Positions 56,396 through 64,000 of a stretch of 64,000 bases of DNA are shown here, piece after piece. The DNA lies in assembly GCF_000219215.1 (NCBI RefSeq), contig NC_015723.1, positions 2,418,001-2,482,000 of the forward strand, read 5' to 3'. The first letter of the stretch is position 1, and each line of letters begins with the position of its first letter. Origin of the DNA: Cupriavidus necator N-1 (GTDB taxonomy: Bacteria > Pseudomonadota > Gammaproteobacteria > Burkholderiales > Burkholderiaceae). The notes under the pieces are model-generated. The model did not search any database, was not told the DNA's origin, and saw nothing but the letters and a program-made list of their open reading frames with translations. The position numbers and the translations under genes were made by a program.

Positions 56396-57961
56396 ATGCT
56401 ACCGAGCGCGATGTATCCCGAGTTGCTGGCCGACCTTGTCACCGACCTGCCGCATGCGGTGCGCCTGCAGCGGCTGGTCAGCATGCTGCGCACGCATTTC
56501 CGCTGTGGCGCGGTGGCGCTGCTGCGGCTGGAGGAAGACCACCTGCGCCCCGTCGCGGTCGATGGCCTGGTGCGCGATGCGCTGGGCCGGCGCTTTGCAG
56601 TCGGCCTGCACCCGCGCCTGGCCGCCATCCTGGCGCGGCGCGGCGTGACCTGCTTTCATCACGACAGCGTGCTGCCCGATCCGTACGACGGCCTGATCGA
56701 CGAGCACGTCGGCGAGCCGCTGCCGGTGCATGACTGCATGGGCACCAGCCTGGCCGTGGACGGCCAACCCTGGGGCGCGCTCACGCTGGACGCGCTGGCG
56801 ATCGGCACCTTCGATGCGGCGGCCCAGGCCGAGCTGCAGCGGCTGACGGTGATCGTCGAAGCGGCCATCCGCACCACCCGGCTGGAAGGCGAGATCCGCG
56901 CGCTGCAGCTGGCGCGCGGCACGCCCGATGCCGACGAAGGCACGGCCCAGCATGGCGACATCGGCGGCGAGATCATCGGTCAGAGCGAGGCCATCGCCAA
57001 CCTGCTGCATGAGCTGGAAGTGGTGGCCGATACCGACCTGCCGGTGCTGCTGCTGGGCGAGACCGGCGTGGGCAAGGAGCTGTTCGCGCACCGCCTGCAC
57101 CGCCAGTCGCGCCGGCGCGCGCAGCCGCTGGTGCATGTCAACTGCGCGGCGCTGCCGGAGTCGCTGGCTGAAAGCGAGCTGTTCGGCCACGCGCGCGGCG
57201 CCTTCTCCGGCGCGACCGGCGAGCGCCCGGGGCGCTTCGAGGCCGCCGACGGCGGCACCCTCTTCCTCGATGAAGTCGGCGAACTGCCGCTGGCGATCCA
57301 GGCCAAGCTGCTGCGCACGCTGCAGAACGGCGAGATCCAGCGGCTGGGCTCGGACCGCCCGCGCCGCGTCAACGTGCGCGTGATCGCCGCCACCAACCGC
57401 AACCTGCGCGAGCATGTGCGCGACGGCTCGTTCCGCGCCGACCTGTACCACCGCCTGTCGGTCTACCCGATCCCGATCCCGCCGCTGCGCGAGCGCGGCA
57501 ACGACGTGCTGCTGCTGGCCGGGCGCTTCCTGGAGCTGAACCGCGCGCGCCTGGGGCTGCGCAGCCTGCGGCTGTCAGGTGGTGCGCAGGATGCGCTGCG
57601 CAGCTACCGCTGGCCCGGCAACGTGCGCGAGCTGGAACACGTGATCAGCCGCGCGGCGCTGCGTGCCGTCAGCCGCGGCGCGGGCCGCAACGACATCGTG
57701 ACGCTGGAGCCTGAACTGCTCGATCTCTACGGACTGGATGTGCCCGCGGCACACCATGCCGGCGCCGGCATGGCCAGCGCGTTCGCCGCCCCGGCACTTG
57801 CCGCAGGCATCACCCTGCGCGACGCGGTGGAACAAACCCAGCGCGCCTGCATCGAACAGGCACTGACGGACCAGGGCGGCAATTGGGCGCAGGCAGCGCG
57901 CCAGCTGGGTATCGATGCCAGCAACCTGCACAAGCTGGCCAAGCGGCTGGGGTGCAAGTGA
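56396..57961 (+). CDS. norR: NO-responsive sigma-54 activator NorR
   Basis: Enhancer-binding protein of 521 residues. An N-terminal GAF domain (about 15-170) binds NO through a mononuclear iron; possible ligands are in PLPVHDCMG. The AAA+ domain (about 190-430) has Walker A GETGVGKE (221-228), the sigma-54 contact loop GAFSGA (268-273) and Walker B GGTLFLDE. A Fis-type helix-turn-helix closes the protein (NWAQAARQLGIDASNLHKLAKRL). The sigma loop has Ser where GAFTGA has Thr. ATG 56396 directly follows the third NorR site; ATG 56411 is an alternative. It activates the divergent norAB. Confidence 0.95.
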   Translation: MLPSAMYPELLADLVTDLPHAVRLQRLVSMLRTHFRCGAVALLRLEEDHLRPVAVDGLVRDALGRRFAVGLHPRLAAILARRGVTCFHHDSVLPDPYDGLIDEHVGEPLPVHDCMGTSLAVDGQPWGALTLDALAIGTFDAAAQAELQRLTVIVEAAIRTTRLEGEIRALQLARGTPDADEGTAQHGDIGGEIIGQSEAIANLLHELEVVADTDLPVLLLGETGVGKELFAHRLHRQSRRRAQPLVHVNCAALPESLAESELFGHARGAFSGATGERPGRFEAADGGTLFLDEVGELPLAIQAKLLRTLQNGEIQRLGSDRPRRVNVRVIAATNRNLREHVRDGSFRADLYHRLSVYPIPIPPLRERGNDVLLLAGRFLELNRARLGLRSLRLSGGAQDALRSYRWPGNVRELEHVISRAALRAVSRGAGRNDIVTLEPELLDLYGLDVPAAHHAGAGMASAFAAPALAAGITLRDAVEQTQRACIEQALTDQGGNWAQAARQLGIDASNLHKLAKRLGCK

Positions 57962-58107
57962 TTAACACACTCGGGTGCCAGGATGCCGGCATGGCGATGC
58001 GCGCCGTTACCGCATAAGCTAGTCCGGGTGCAGCCCGCATCGCGGCATCGCCGTGTGCAGCAACTGCCGCCCCGCTGCGCGCACGCCCACCACCGGAGGT
58101 TCCCGTG

Positions 58108-58536
58108 ATGATGACCGCAACGCAAGTCTTCTGGCCGCTCGGCTTCTGGCCGTTTCCCACCTTCTACTCCGGCGCGCACCAGTTTGAGGCCATGCAAGCC
58201 GACCTGTCGGACAACTGGCGCCGCATGGCCGAGCTCAACCTGGACTTCGCCCGCACCATGTATGAAGAACTCCAGTTCGATGCCATGGGCCCGATCCTCG
58301 CGCCGGAGCCAGAGGCCTTCTACGCGCGCGAGATTGCCTGCGAGCTGCCGCTGATCGGCGGCCCGCTGCACTATGCGTCGGCCATGCTGGAGCTGTGCGC
58401 TCGGGCCCAGCAGAAGTGGATCGATGGCTGGGGCCACCTGTTGACTCAGGGCCTGATGCCTGACTGGCAAGGCATGCAAAGGGACGTCACCGATATCCCG
58501 TTCTGGCTGGTCCGCGAAACCCCGCGGCCGGCATGA
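58108..58536 (+). CDS. Small protein downstream of norR, possibly phasin-like
   Basis: A 142-residue protein without signal peptide. An aromatic, Pro-rich start (FWPLGFWPFPTFYSG) is followed by amphipathic helices (FEAMQADLSDNWRRMAELNLDFARTMYEELQFDAMG, then MLELCARAQQKWIDGWGHLLTQG). Such small helical proteins in this group include phasins of polyhydroxybutyrate granules, but I cannot assign it to the family with confidence. GGAGG lies eight bases before ATG 58108. It has its own leader 146 bases after norR. Confidence 0.6.
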   Translation: MMTATQVFWPLGFWPFPTFYSGAHQFEAMQADLSDNWRRMAELNLDFARTMYEELQFDAMGPILAPEPEAFYAREIACELPLIGGPLHYASAMLELCARAQQKWIDGWGHLLTQGLMPDWQGMQRDVTDIPFWLVRETPRPA

Positions 58537-58746
58537 CCCGGCCACCCCCGCCTTGCCCCGTCGCGGCGATCATCGCGATCGATTCGCTCGACGCCAGGTA
58601 GCGGGGCGCCCCGCGTCCCTTGCCTGCCAGCTGTTGCATCGGCGCACCCACAGCCAAGCCAGCCGCGCAGCCCGGTATCATGCTGGCTGACGAGATCGCG
58701 GATCGCCGGAACCAACGCCCGGGTCTCGGGACGCGCTCCGCCCTCA

Positions 58747-60321
58747 ATGCCCTCATATTCCCTGGTTCTCCTGCTTACCGTCGCCGTGGTTGCCTGCATC
58801 GGCATGGCCATCGCCACCTGGCCGCGGCGCGACGATCCGACCGTCCAGGCGTTCCTGGTGCTGGCATTCGGCGCGGCGACCTGGAGCGGCGGCCGCCTGC
58901 TCGAGATCAGCGCCACCGACCTGGAGGGGCGCATCCTGTGGGCCAAGATCCAGTACCTCGGGATCGTCGCCGTGCCGATCGGCTGGCTGGTGGCGATGGT
59001 GCACCTGAGCCGCCCGCGCTATGTGGTGCCCTGGTCCAGGCTGTGGCTGCCCGTGCTGGTGGCCGTCGTCACCGTGGTGATGGTCTTCACCAACGAGCGC
59101 CACCGGCTGATCTGGCCGCGCATCACGCTGATGCCTCCCGGCGTATTGCCCGGCGCGGTGTTCGACCATGGCATCGGCTATGCCGCAGTGGCCGTCTGGT
59201 CATACCTGCTGCTGGGGGTGAGCCTGTATTTCCTGGTCACGGCCGAAGTGCCCAACGGGGCCTTGTCGCGCCGGGGCCGCGCCATCCTGGCGTCGGGCCT
59301 GGCCCTGCCCCTGGTTGCCAATGTCGCCTACCTCAACCGCTGGACCGGGCCGCTGGGCGGGGACCTGACGCCGGCGACGTTCTCGCTGATGGCGGCGCTG
59401 GTCTGGTTCTGCGCGCTGCGCACGCACCTTGACGATATCGGCCACTACGCCCGCCTGCGGGTGTTCGATGCCCTCAGCGAAGGCTGCGTGATCGTCGACA
59501 GCCATGGTGTCATCGTCGAATTCAATCCGGCCGCGGCGCAGCTCTGGCCGGCCCTGCGCCGCGGCGACCTCCTGCCCTCCGGCTGGGAAGCCGCGCTGCA
59601 GCACTCGCCTGCCGACACTGCCAGCCACGCGGCCACGCCTTTCGTGCCGCCGGGCGCGCCCTTCGAGCTTACCGTGGAAGGGGTTGCCCGACTGGACGGC
59701 AGGCAGATCGGCAGCCTGCTGTTCCTGCGCGACATCAGCCGCTTCCAGTCGCGTGAGCTGGCCCTGACCGCGCGGCTCGGCCAGACCGAAGAGCAGTTGT
59801 GGCAGGTGCAGGCCGACCTGGACATCGACGCCCTGACCGGCATCCGCAACCGGCGCTACTTCCAGCGCGAGTCGATCGCGGCCGTGACCCGGGCGTGCGA
59901 GCGCAACCAGGCGCTGGGCCTGCTGATCCTGGATGTGGACCAGTTCAAGCAATACAACGACCTGCATGGCCACGTGGCCGGCGACGACTGCCTGCGGCAG
60001 ATTGCCGGCGCGCTGACCCGCACGCTGTCCGGCGAGCAGTTCTGCGCCCGGCTGGGCGGCGAGGAATTCGCGGCGGTGCTGCCCGGCGCCACGCGCGACG
60101 AGACCCGTGACGTGGCGCGCCGCATGGTGGCGGTTGTGCGCGATCTCCGCATCGCGCACAACGGCACGCCGGTGCAGCCGGTGGTCACCATCAGCGTGGG
60201 CGCGGTCTGCACCGTGCCGGAAGCGCCGCGGCTGGAGCCGCTGCTGCACCGCGCCGACAGCGCGATGTACCGGGCCAAGCGCGCGGGACGCAACCGCTTC
60301 ATGCTGGACGGCGACGCCTGA
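58747..60321 (+). CDS. Membrane diguanylate cyclase with 7TM sensor and PAS
   Basis: Product of 524 residues. Seven hydrophobic segments (about 1-225) resemble the histidine-kinase N-terminal 7TM region. A PAS-like domain (about 238-345) has RVFDALSEGCVIVDSHGVIVEFNPAAAQLWP. A coiled coil leads to the GGDEF domain (about 358-520), with DALTGIRNRRYF, DVDQFKQYND and active-site RLGGEEF, so it should make cyclic di-GMP. An RxxD inhibitory site is not evident. No effector gene is linked. It converges on ubiT. Confidence 0.9.
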   Translation: MPSYSLVLLLTVAVVACIGMAIATWPRRDDPTVQAFLVLAFGAATWSGGRLLEISATDLEGRILWAKIQYLGIVAVPIGWLVAMVHLSRPRYVVPWSRLWLPVLVAVVTVVMVFTNERHRLIWPRITLMPPGVLPGAVFDHGIGYAAVAVWSYLLLGVSLYFLVTAEVPNGALSRRGRAILASGLALPLVANVAYLNRWTGPLGGDLTPATFSLMAALVWFCALRTHLDDIGHYARLRVFDALSEGCVIVDSHGVIVEFNPAAAQLWPALRRGDLLPSGWEAALQHSPADTASHAATPFVPPGAPFELTVEGVARLDGRQIGSLLFLRDISRFQSRELALTARLGQTEEQLWQVQADLDIDALTGIRNRRYFQRESIAAVTRACERNQALGLLILDVDQFKQYNDLHGHVAGDDCLRQIAGALTRTLSGEQFCARLGGEEFAAVLPGATRDETRDVARRMVAVVRDLRIAHNGTPVQPVVTISVGAVCTVPEAPRLEPLLHRADSAMYRAKRAGRNRFMLDGDA

Positions 60322-60330
60322 GCGCCACGG

Positions 60331-60795
60331 CTACGACGCCGCACCGGCCCGCCCCACGGTGGCCCCGTGCAAGGCCACCAGCCGCGCCGCGGCCTGGCTG
60401 ACCCATGCGGGCCGCGGCGCGGCATCGAGCCAGTATTTGACCTCCAGGCCCAGCGCGGTATCGCCGCTGATCACCAGCCGGCGCTGGAAGAACAGCGTGT
60501 CGGTATCGGCCTCGCCGCCCAGCAGGCGCAGGTAGTCGACCGCGCAGGCGCGCAGCGTCAGTTCAGGCTCGGCGTCCGCTGCAGCGGCGCGAAAGCACCC
60601 GCCTTCGCAGCGGAACGGCACGGCCAGCCCAAGGTCCTGCACCGTCAGCAGGAAGGCGTGCCCGTCCAGTGCGGCCGGCGGCTCCAGCCATCCCGCGCGG
60701 CGCGCCAGCTCCAGCGCCGCCACCAGCGGCAACGCCCGCGCACGGGCGGGCATGCGCCGGTGCACGCCCGCGATCAGCTTGTGCAGCGCGCTCAT
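60331..60795 (-). CDS. ubiT: UbiT, SCP2-type lipid-binding factor of O2-independent ubiquinone synthesis
   Basis: Small SCP2 (sterol carrier) domain protein of 154 residues that presents ubiquinone precursors to UbiU-UbiV under anaerobic conditions. Typical start MSALHKLIAGVHRRMPARARALPLVAALE and core DGHAFLLTVQDLGLAVPFRCEGGCF, then LTLRACAVDYLRLLGGEADTDTLFFQRRLVISGDTALGLEVKYWLD. Its ATG overlaps the ubiV stop (ATGA), so the three genes are one transcript ubiU-V-T. Confidence 0.9.
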   Translation of the reverse strand: MSALHKLIAGVHRRMPARARALPLVAALELARRAGWLEPPAALDGHAFLLTVQDLGLAVPFRCEGGCFRAAAADAEPELTLRACAVDYLRLLGGEADTDTLFFQRRLVISGDTALGLEVKYWLDAAPRPAWVSQAAARLVALHGATVGRAGAAS

Positions 60796-61724
60796 GCCCG
60801 GGCCTCCCAGGCGATGCCCGCGCTGCCGTGCCAGTAGCCGTTGCACGGCTGGGCGCCGGCCGGCGTGATGCCGCTGGCAGCGGGTGCCTGTTCACCTGCA
60901 CGAATCGCCGCGAGCTGTTGCACCACCTGCAGCGTGCCGGATGAATGCGGGCTCACGCGCAGCATCCCCACCCCCATCCGCGCCATCGCCAGCGCCTCCG
61001 CGCACAGGTCCAGGCAGGTGGCGCTCTGCGTCTGCACGCCGTTGAGCGTGAAGAACGCCTGCCCTTCGCCGGTGGCGGCCACCAGGCCGTCGGGATAGTC
61101 CATGCAGCGGAACTCGCAACTGTCCTTGCGCAGCCGATGGTGGCGCGCGGTAAAGCAGCGCGCCGAGAATGCCAGCGGCAGGCGGCCCCAGACAAAGGCT
61201 TCCAAACGCATGCCAGTGGGGCGCGCGGCTGCCAGCGCGGCCAGCGTGCCGCCGTCCATCTCCACCGGCGCGACGCAGCCGGCCGCGCCCAGCCCGGCCA
61301 GCCACGCCAGCGTATCGGCGTGGTAGACATTGAGGTGGGGGCCGCCGACAAAGGGCCGCCCTGCCATGCAGCGCACCGCGCCAAGGTCGTTGGCCTCGAC
61401 CAGGTAGTCGTCCTGCGCGCAGGCGCGGCGCATCCAGGCGATATCGGTGTCGGACTCCACCAGCACCGGCGTCGACAGCACCACCTCCTTGCCGGCATCG
61501 CGCAGCATCTGCGCAATCTCCAGCCATTGCGCATGGCGGACTTCATGGCGGCGCGTGCAGACGGTCTCGCCGAGGTAGACGCGGTCGACCGGCGCATCGG
61601 CGACCGACGCATAGAACTGCATCACGGCCTCGCGCGGCCAGTAGTACAGCAGCGGGCCCAGGGCGATGCCGAAGTCTGGCATCGCTACGGCTTGCGGCAT
61701 CGCGGCCGCGGCAATCTCTGGCAT
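60792..61724 (-). CDS. ubiV: O2-independent ubiquinone hydroxylase subunit UbiV
   Basis: U32-peptidase-like iron-sulfur protein of 310 residues, partner of UbiU. The family start is GIALGPLLYYWPREAVMQFYASVADAPVDRVYLGETVCTRRHEVR; cluster cysteines are in ARCFTARHHRLRKDSCEFRCMDYPDG and the C-terminus ends in CNGYWHG. With UbiU it hydroxylates ubiquinone precursors using prephenate as oxygen donor in E. coli. I chose ATG 61724, about seven bases after GGAG; ATGs at 61739, 61766 and 61682 are also possible. The gap to ubiU is 47 bases. Confidence 0.9.
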   Translation of the reverse strand: MPEIAAAAMPQAVAMPDFGIALGPLLYYWPREAVMQFYASVADAPVDRVYLGETVCTRRHEVRHAQWLEIAQMLRDAGKEVVLSTPVLVESDTDIAWMRRACAQDDYLVEANDLGAVRCMAGRPFVGGPHLNVYHADTLAWLAGLGAAGCVAPVEMDGGTLAALAAARPTGMRLEAFVWGRLPLAFSARCFTARHHRLRKDSCEFRCMDYPDGLVAATGEGQAFFTLNGVQTQSATCLDLCAEALAMARMGVGMLRVSPHSSGTLQVVQQLAAIRAGEQAPAASGITPAGAQPCNGYWHGSAGIAWEARA

Positions 61725-61771
61725 GGGAAGCTCCGTCATGGCCGGTTCAACGCAGATCGATGTCATGGGTG

Positions 61772-62818
61772 TCACCGCCATGGCCGGTCGTAGGCGCCTT
61801 GCGTGACCTGGTCGCCTTCGGCATGGCGCCCCAGCGTGCTCTGCCACTCTTGCCGCGGCACGAAGCGCGCCGGATCGGCGCAGGCGGCGTCGATGGCCGC
61901 GCGCAGCACGCCGACCACATCGCCCACATAGCGCGGGCTGCGCTGCCGGCCTTCGATCTTGATGGCGGCGATGCCCATGTCGATCAGCGCCGGCAGCAGC
62001 GACAGCGCATTGAGGCTGGTCGGCTCTTCCAGCACGTAGCCGCGCTCGCCCTCCACCTCGAAGCGGCCCTTGCACAGCGTGGGATAGCCGGCCGGCTCGC
62101 CCGGCGCATAGCTGTCGATCAGGATGCCCGACAGGCGAGCCTGCATGGTGCCGTCCTGCTCGGTCCAGCGCACCGCGTGCGCGGGCGAGCAGACGCCCTT
62201 GTTGTTGGGCGAGTCGCCGGTGGCGTAGGACGACAGCAGGCAGCGCCCCTCGGCCATCACGCACAGGCTGCCGAAGCCGAACACCTCCAGCTCCACGCTG
62301 GTCTGGCGCGCCAGCTTGCCGATCTGCGCCAGCGACAGCACGCGCGGCAGCACCACGCGGCGGATATGGAAGCGCTCGCGCATCAGCTCGATGGCGTCGG
62401 CATGCGTGGCCGAGCCCTGCACCGACAGGTGCAGCCGCAACTCAGGATGGCGCTCGCACGCATAGCCCATCAGGCCGGCATCAGCCATGATGACCGCGTC
62501 GGCGCCAAGGTCCGCCGCCGCATCGACCGCGCGCTGCCATTGCGCCACCGCGCCCATCTGGGCGAAGGTGTTGATGGCGAACAGCACCTCGGCGCCGCAC
62601 GCGTGGGCTTCGGCCACGCCGGTGCGGATGTCGGCCTCGGTAAAGTTCAGGCCGCCGAAGTTGCGCGCGTTGGTGGCATCGCGCAGGCCCAGGTAGACCG
62701 CGTCGGCGCCGTGCTGCAGCGCCATGCGCAGGGCCGCCAGCGAACCGGCGGGCGCAACAAGCTGGGGCCGGCGCGGCAGGCTTGCCGCGGCGGATGGGGC
62801 TGGGGAGGCAGGGGTCAT
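61772..62818 (-). CDS. ubiU: O2-independent ubiquinone hydroxylase subunit UbiU
   Basis: U32-family protein of 348 residues. Blocks are PQLVAPAGSLAALRMALQHGADAVYLGLRDATNARNFGGLNFTE, the VVLPRVLSLAQIGKLARQTSVELEVFGFGSLCVMAEGRCLLSSYATGDSPNNKGVCSPA stretch containing the four cluster cysteines, and EGRQRSPRYVGDVV. Together with UbiV and UbiT it lets the cell make ubiquinone without O2, which fits a denitrifier using ubiquinol for Nar and qNor. ATG 62818 gives the normal length plus a short Ala/Pro-rich leader; an open frame further upstream is spurious. Confidence 0.92.
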   Translation of the reverse strand: MTPASPAPSAAASLPRRPQLVAPAGSLAALRMALQHGADAVYLGLRDATNARNFGGLNFTEADIRTGVAEAHACGAEVLFAINTFAQMGAVAQWQRAVDAAADLGADAVIMADAGLMGYACERHPELRLHLSVQGSATHADAIELMRERFHIRRVVLPRVLSLAQIGKLARQTSVELEVFGFGSLCVMAEGRCLLSSYATGDSPNNKGVCSPAHAVRWTEQDGTMQARLSGILIDSYAPGEPAGYPTLCKGRFEVEGERGYVLEEPTSLNALSLLPALIDMGIAAIKIEGRQRSPRYVGDVVGVLRAAIDAACADPARFVPRQEWQSTLGRHAEGDQVTQGAYDRPWR

Positions 62819-62890
62819 CGGTGATGGCGCCGGCGGCGGCGCGAAGATGAAGACAGCGGCCGATGCTAGCCAAGCGCTTGCAGCAGGGGC

Positions 62891-62904
62891 TTGACCGCGC
62901 GCAA
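62891..62904. promoter_or_regulatory. FNR-like box upstream of ubiUVT
   Basis: Read toward ubiU the site is TTGCGCGCGGTCAA, with the right half exact and the left half weaker. A class II spacing puts the start near 62856, and TAGCAT on the minus strand (62863-62868) is a -10 at the right place, with a 38-base leader to ubiU. Confidence 0.5.
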
Positions 62905-62980
62905 ACCCACGCCAACGGCACACCGCCCGCGTTGGCCTATGCCGGTTGGCGTAGGCCGATGGCAGGCCACCACCGCGCGC

Positions 62981-62994
62981 TTGACCTGCGGCAA
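62981..62994. promoter_or_regulatory. FNR-like box toward the nitronate monooxygenase gene
   Basis: TTGACCTGCGGCAA differs from TTGAY-N4-RTCAA by one base in the right half. It is 95 bases before the ATG at 63089 and 90 bases from a matching site on the ubiU side. No good -10 is seen at class II distance, so it is weaker. Confidence 0.35.
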
Positions 62995-63088
62995 ACGCCG
63001 GCCCGTGCCGCTGTGCCACGCTTGCCCGGTCATCCCCGCGGCTGGCCGCACGCCGGCCCCGCGCCCATCCTCTCCCGGAGACGTATTT

Positions 63089-64000
63089 ATGAATCAACCC
63101 TGGCTCAAGCTGGCCGGCCGCCGCCTGCTGCCCATCGTGCAGGGCGGCATGGGCATCGGCATTTCGGCCCACCGGCTGGCCGGCGCCGTCGCGCGCGAGA
63201 ACGGCGTCGGCACCATCGCCAGCATCGACCTGCGCCACCACCACCCCGACCTGATGGAACGCACCCGCGGCAGCCGTGACAAGCCCGCCATCGAAGCCGC
63301 CAACCTCGAGGCGCTGGATCGCGAGATCCGTGCCGCGCGCACGGCGTCCGAAGGCCGCGGGCTGATCGCCGTCAACGTGATGAAGGCGGTGGGCTCGCAC
63401 GCCGCGCTGGTGCGGCAATCCTGCGAAAGCGGCGCCGATGCCATCGTCATGGGCGCCGGCCTGCCGCTGGACCTGCCCGAGCTGACCGCCAGCCACCCCA
63501 GGGTGGCGCTGATCCCGATCCTGTCCGAGGCACGCGGCATCGGCCTGGTGCTGCGCCGCTGGATGAAGAAGGGCCGGCTGCCCGATGCCATCGTGGTCGA
63601 ACACCCGGCGCATGCGGGCGGCCACCTGGGCGCGGCCACCATCCAGGACTTGTCGGAGCCGCGTTTCTCGTTTTCGCGCGTGCTGGCCGAATGCCGCGAG
63701 CTGTTTGCGCAGCTGGGACTGGCCTGGGACAGCATTCCGCTGATCCTGGCCGGCGGCATCGACAGCCATGCCAAGGTGCGCCACTGGCTGGGCGAGGGCG
63801 CCGCCGCGGTGCAGCTGGGCACGGCCTTCGCCGTGACCGAGGAATGCGATGCCCACCCGGCCTTCAAACAGGTGCTGGCAACGGCGCGGCCCGAGACCCT
63901 GCGCGAGTTCACCAGCGTAGCCGGGCTGCCCGCGCGCGCGGTGCTGACGCCGTGGCTGTCGCGCTACCTGTCGAGCGAGTCGCGGCTGCAGCGCCGCGCC
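63089..64000 (+). CDS. Nitronate monooxygenase / NAD(P)H-dependent flavin oxidoreductase family (3' truncated)
   Basis: FMN-binding TIM-barrel protein of the 2-nitropropane dioxygenase family; the first 304 codons are in the window and the frame runs off the end. Visible are the N-terminal RRLLPIVQGGMGIGISAHRLAGAVARENGVGTIAS, VNVMKAVGSHAALV, VVEHPAHAGGHLGAATIQDL and ILAGGIDSHAKVRHWLGEGAAAVQLGTAF (FMN phosphate site). Real nitronate monooxygenases oxidise toxic alkyl nitronates, but many relatives have other roles. CGGAG lies eight bases before the ATG. It is divergent from ubiUVT across 270 bases. Confidence 0.9.
   Translation, partial: MNQPWLKLAGRRLLPIVQGGMGIGISAHRLAGAVARENGVGTIASIDLRHHHPDLMERTRGSRDKPAIEAANLEALDREIRAARTASEGRGLIAVNVMKAVGSHAALVRQSCESGADAIVMGAGLPLDLPELTASHPRVALIPILSEARGIGLVLRRWMKKGRLPDAIVVEHPAHAGGHLGAATIQDLSEPRFSFSRVLAECRELFAQLGLAWDSIPLILAGGIDSHAKVRHWLGEGAAAVQLGTAFAVTEECDAHPAFKQVLATARPETLREFTSVAGLPARAVLTPWLSRYLSSESRLQRRA

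Noticed and set aside
62819..63856. Upstream extension of ubiU reaching to 63856
   Set aside because: The extra residues are antisense to the nitronate monooxygenase-like gene and do not resemble UbiU; ATG 62818 gives the family length.

Overview
The window is GC-rich, densely coding DNA from a denitrifying betaproteobacterium. Gene order and content fit Cupriavidus (Ralstonia eutropha type), probably its second chromosome. The signs are a norR-norA-norB cluster built on quinol NO reductase, a nirS-type haem d1 operon, fused pcaDC, and many Bug (TctC-like) receptors and LysR regulators. I saw no rRNA, tRNA, CRISPR array, transposase or phage gene.

Layout. 1-4744: 3' end of a membrane nitrate reductase operon (narH partial, narJ, narI) followed closely by a parvulin PPIase, a beta-carbonic anhydrase and mobB. 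4710-9467: a DUF2889 gene, then a DmlR-like LysR regulator divergent from a Bug receptor and a leuCD-like hydro-lyase pair. 9567-18341: FNR box and nirS-C-F-DL-G-H-J-N-E, a complete cytochrome cd1 nitrite reductase and haem d1 operon. 18467-27082: aromatic catabolism by the protocatechuate branch: pobA/pobR, pcaHG, pcaB (frameshifted here), pcaDC fusion, pcaQ and pcaK. 27552-46186: mixed accessory genes: chemoreceptor, LysR regulators, MFS pump, NarL-type two-component pair, lipoprotein, BON-domain protein, amidase with Bug receptor, flavodoxin-fold oxidoreductase, RidA protein under a SoxR promoter, soxR, cytochrome c, a small secreted protein whose last codons are repeated ten times, and a DsbA-family protein. 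46244-53132: an operon of a 1142-residue molybdopterin oxidoreductase fused to a flavin/NAD reductase and a [2Fe-2S] ferredoxin, an ornithine-cyclodeaminase-family enzyme and an AtoE carrier, divergent from a LysR gene. 53143-57961: NO defence: norB with terminator, norA, a sigma-54 promoter, three NorR sites and norR. 58108-64000: a small unknown protein, a membrane diguanylate cyclase, ubiU-ubiV-ubiT (O2-independent ubiquinone hydroxylation) and a divergent, truncated nitronate monooxygenase-like gene.

How it fits together. Nitrate is reduced to nitrite by NarGHI at the quinone pool, nitrite to NO by NirS, and NO to N2O by quinol-dependent NorB. NorA and NorR handle NO sensing and repair or buffering. 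UbiUVT can supply ubiquinone when O2 is absent, which these quinol-linked enzymes need. The pob/pca genes feed 4-hydroxybenzoate and protocatechuate into the beta-ketoadipate pathway. The most original part is the Mo-flavin-ferredoxin fusion operon, which looks like a self-contained cytosolic NAD(P)H-linked molybdoenzyme of unknown substrate.
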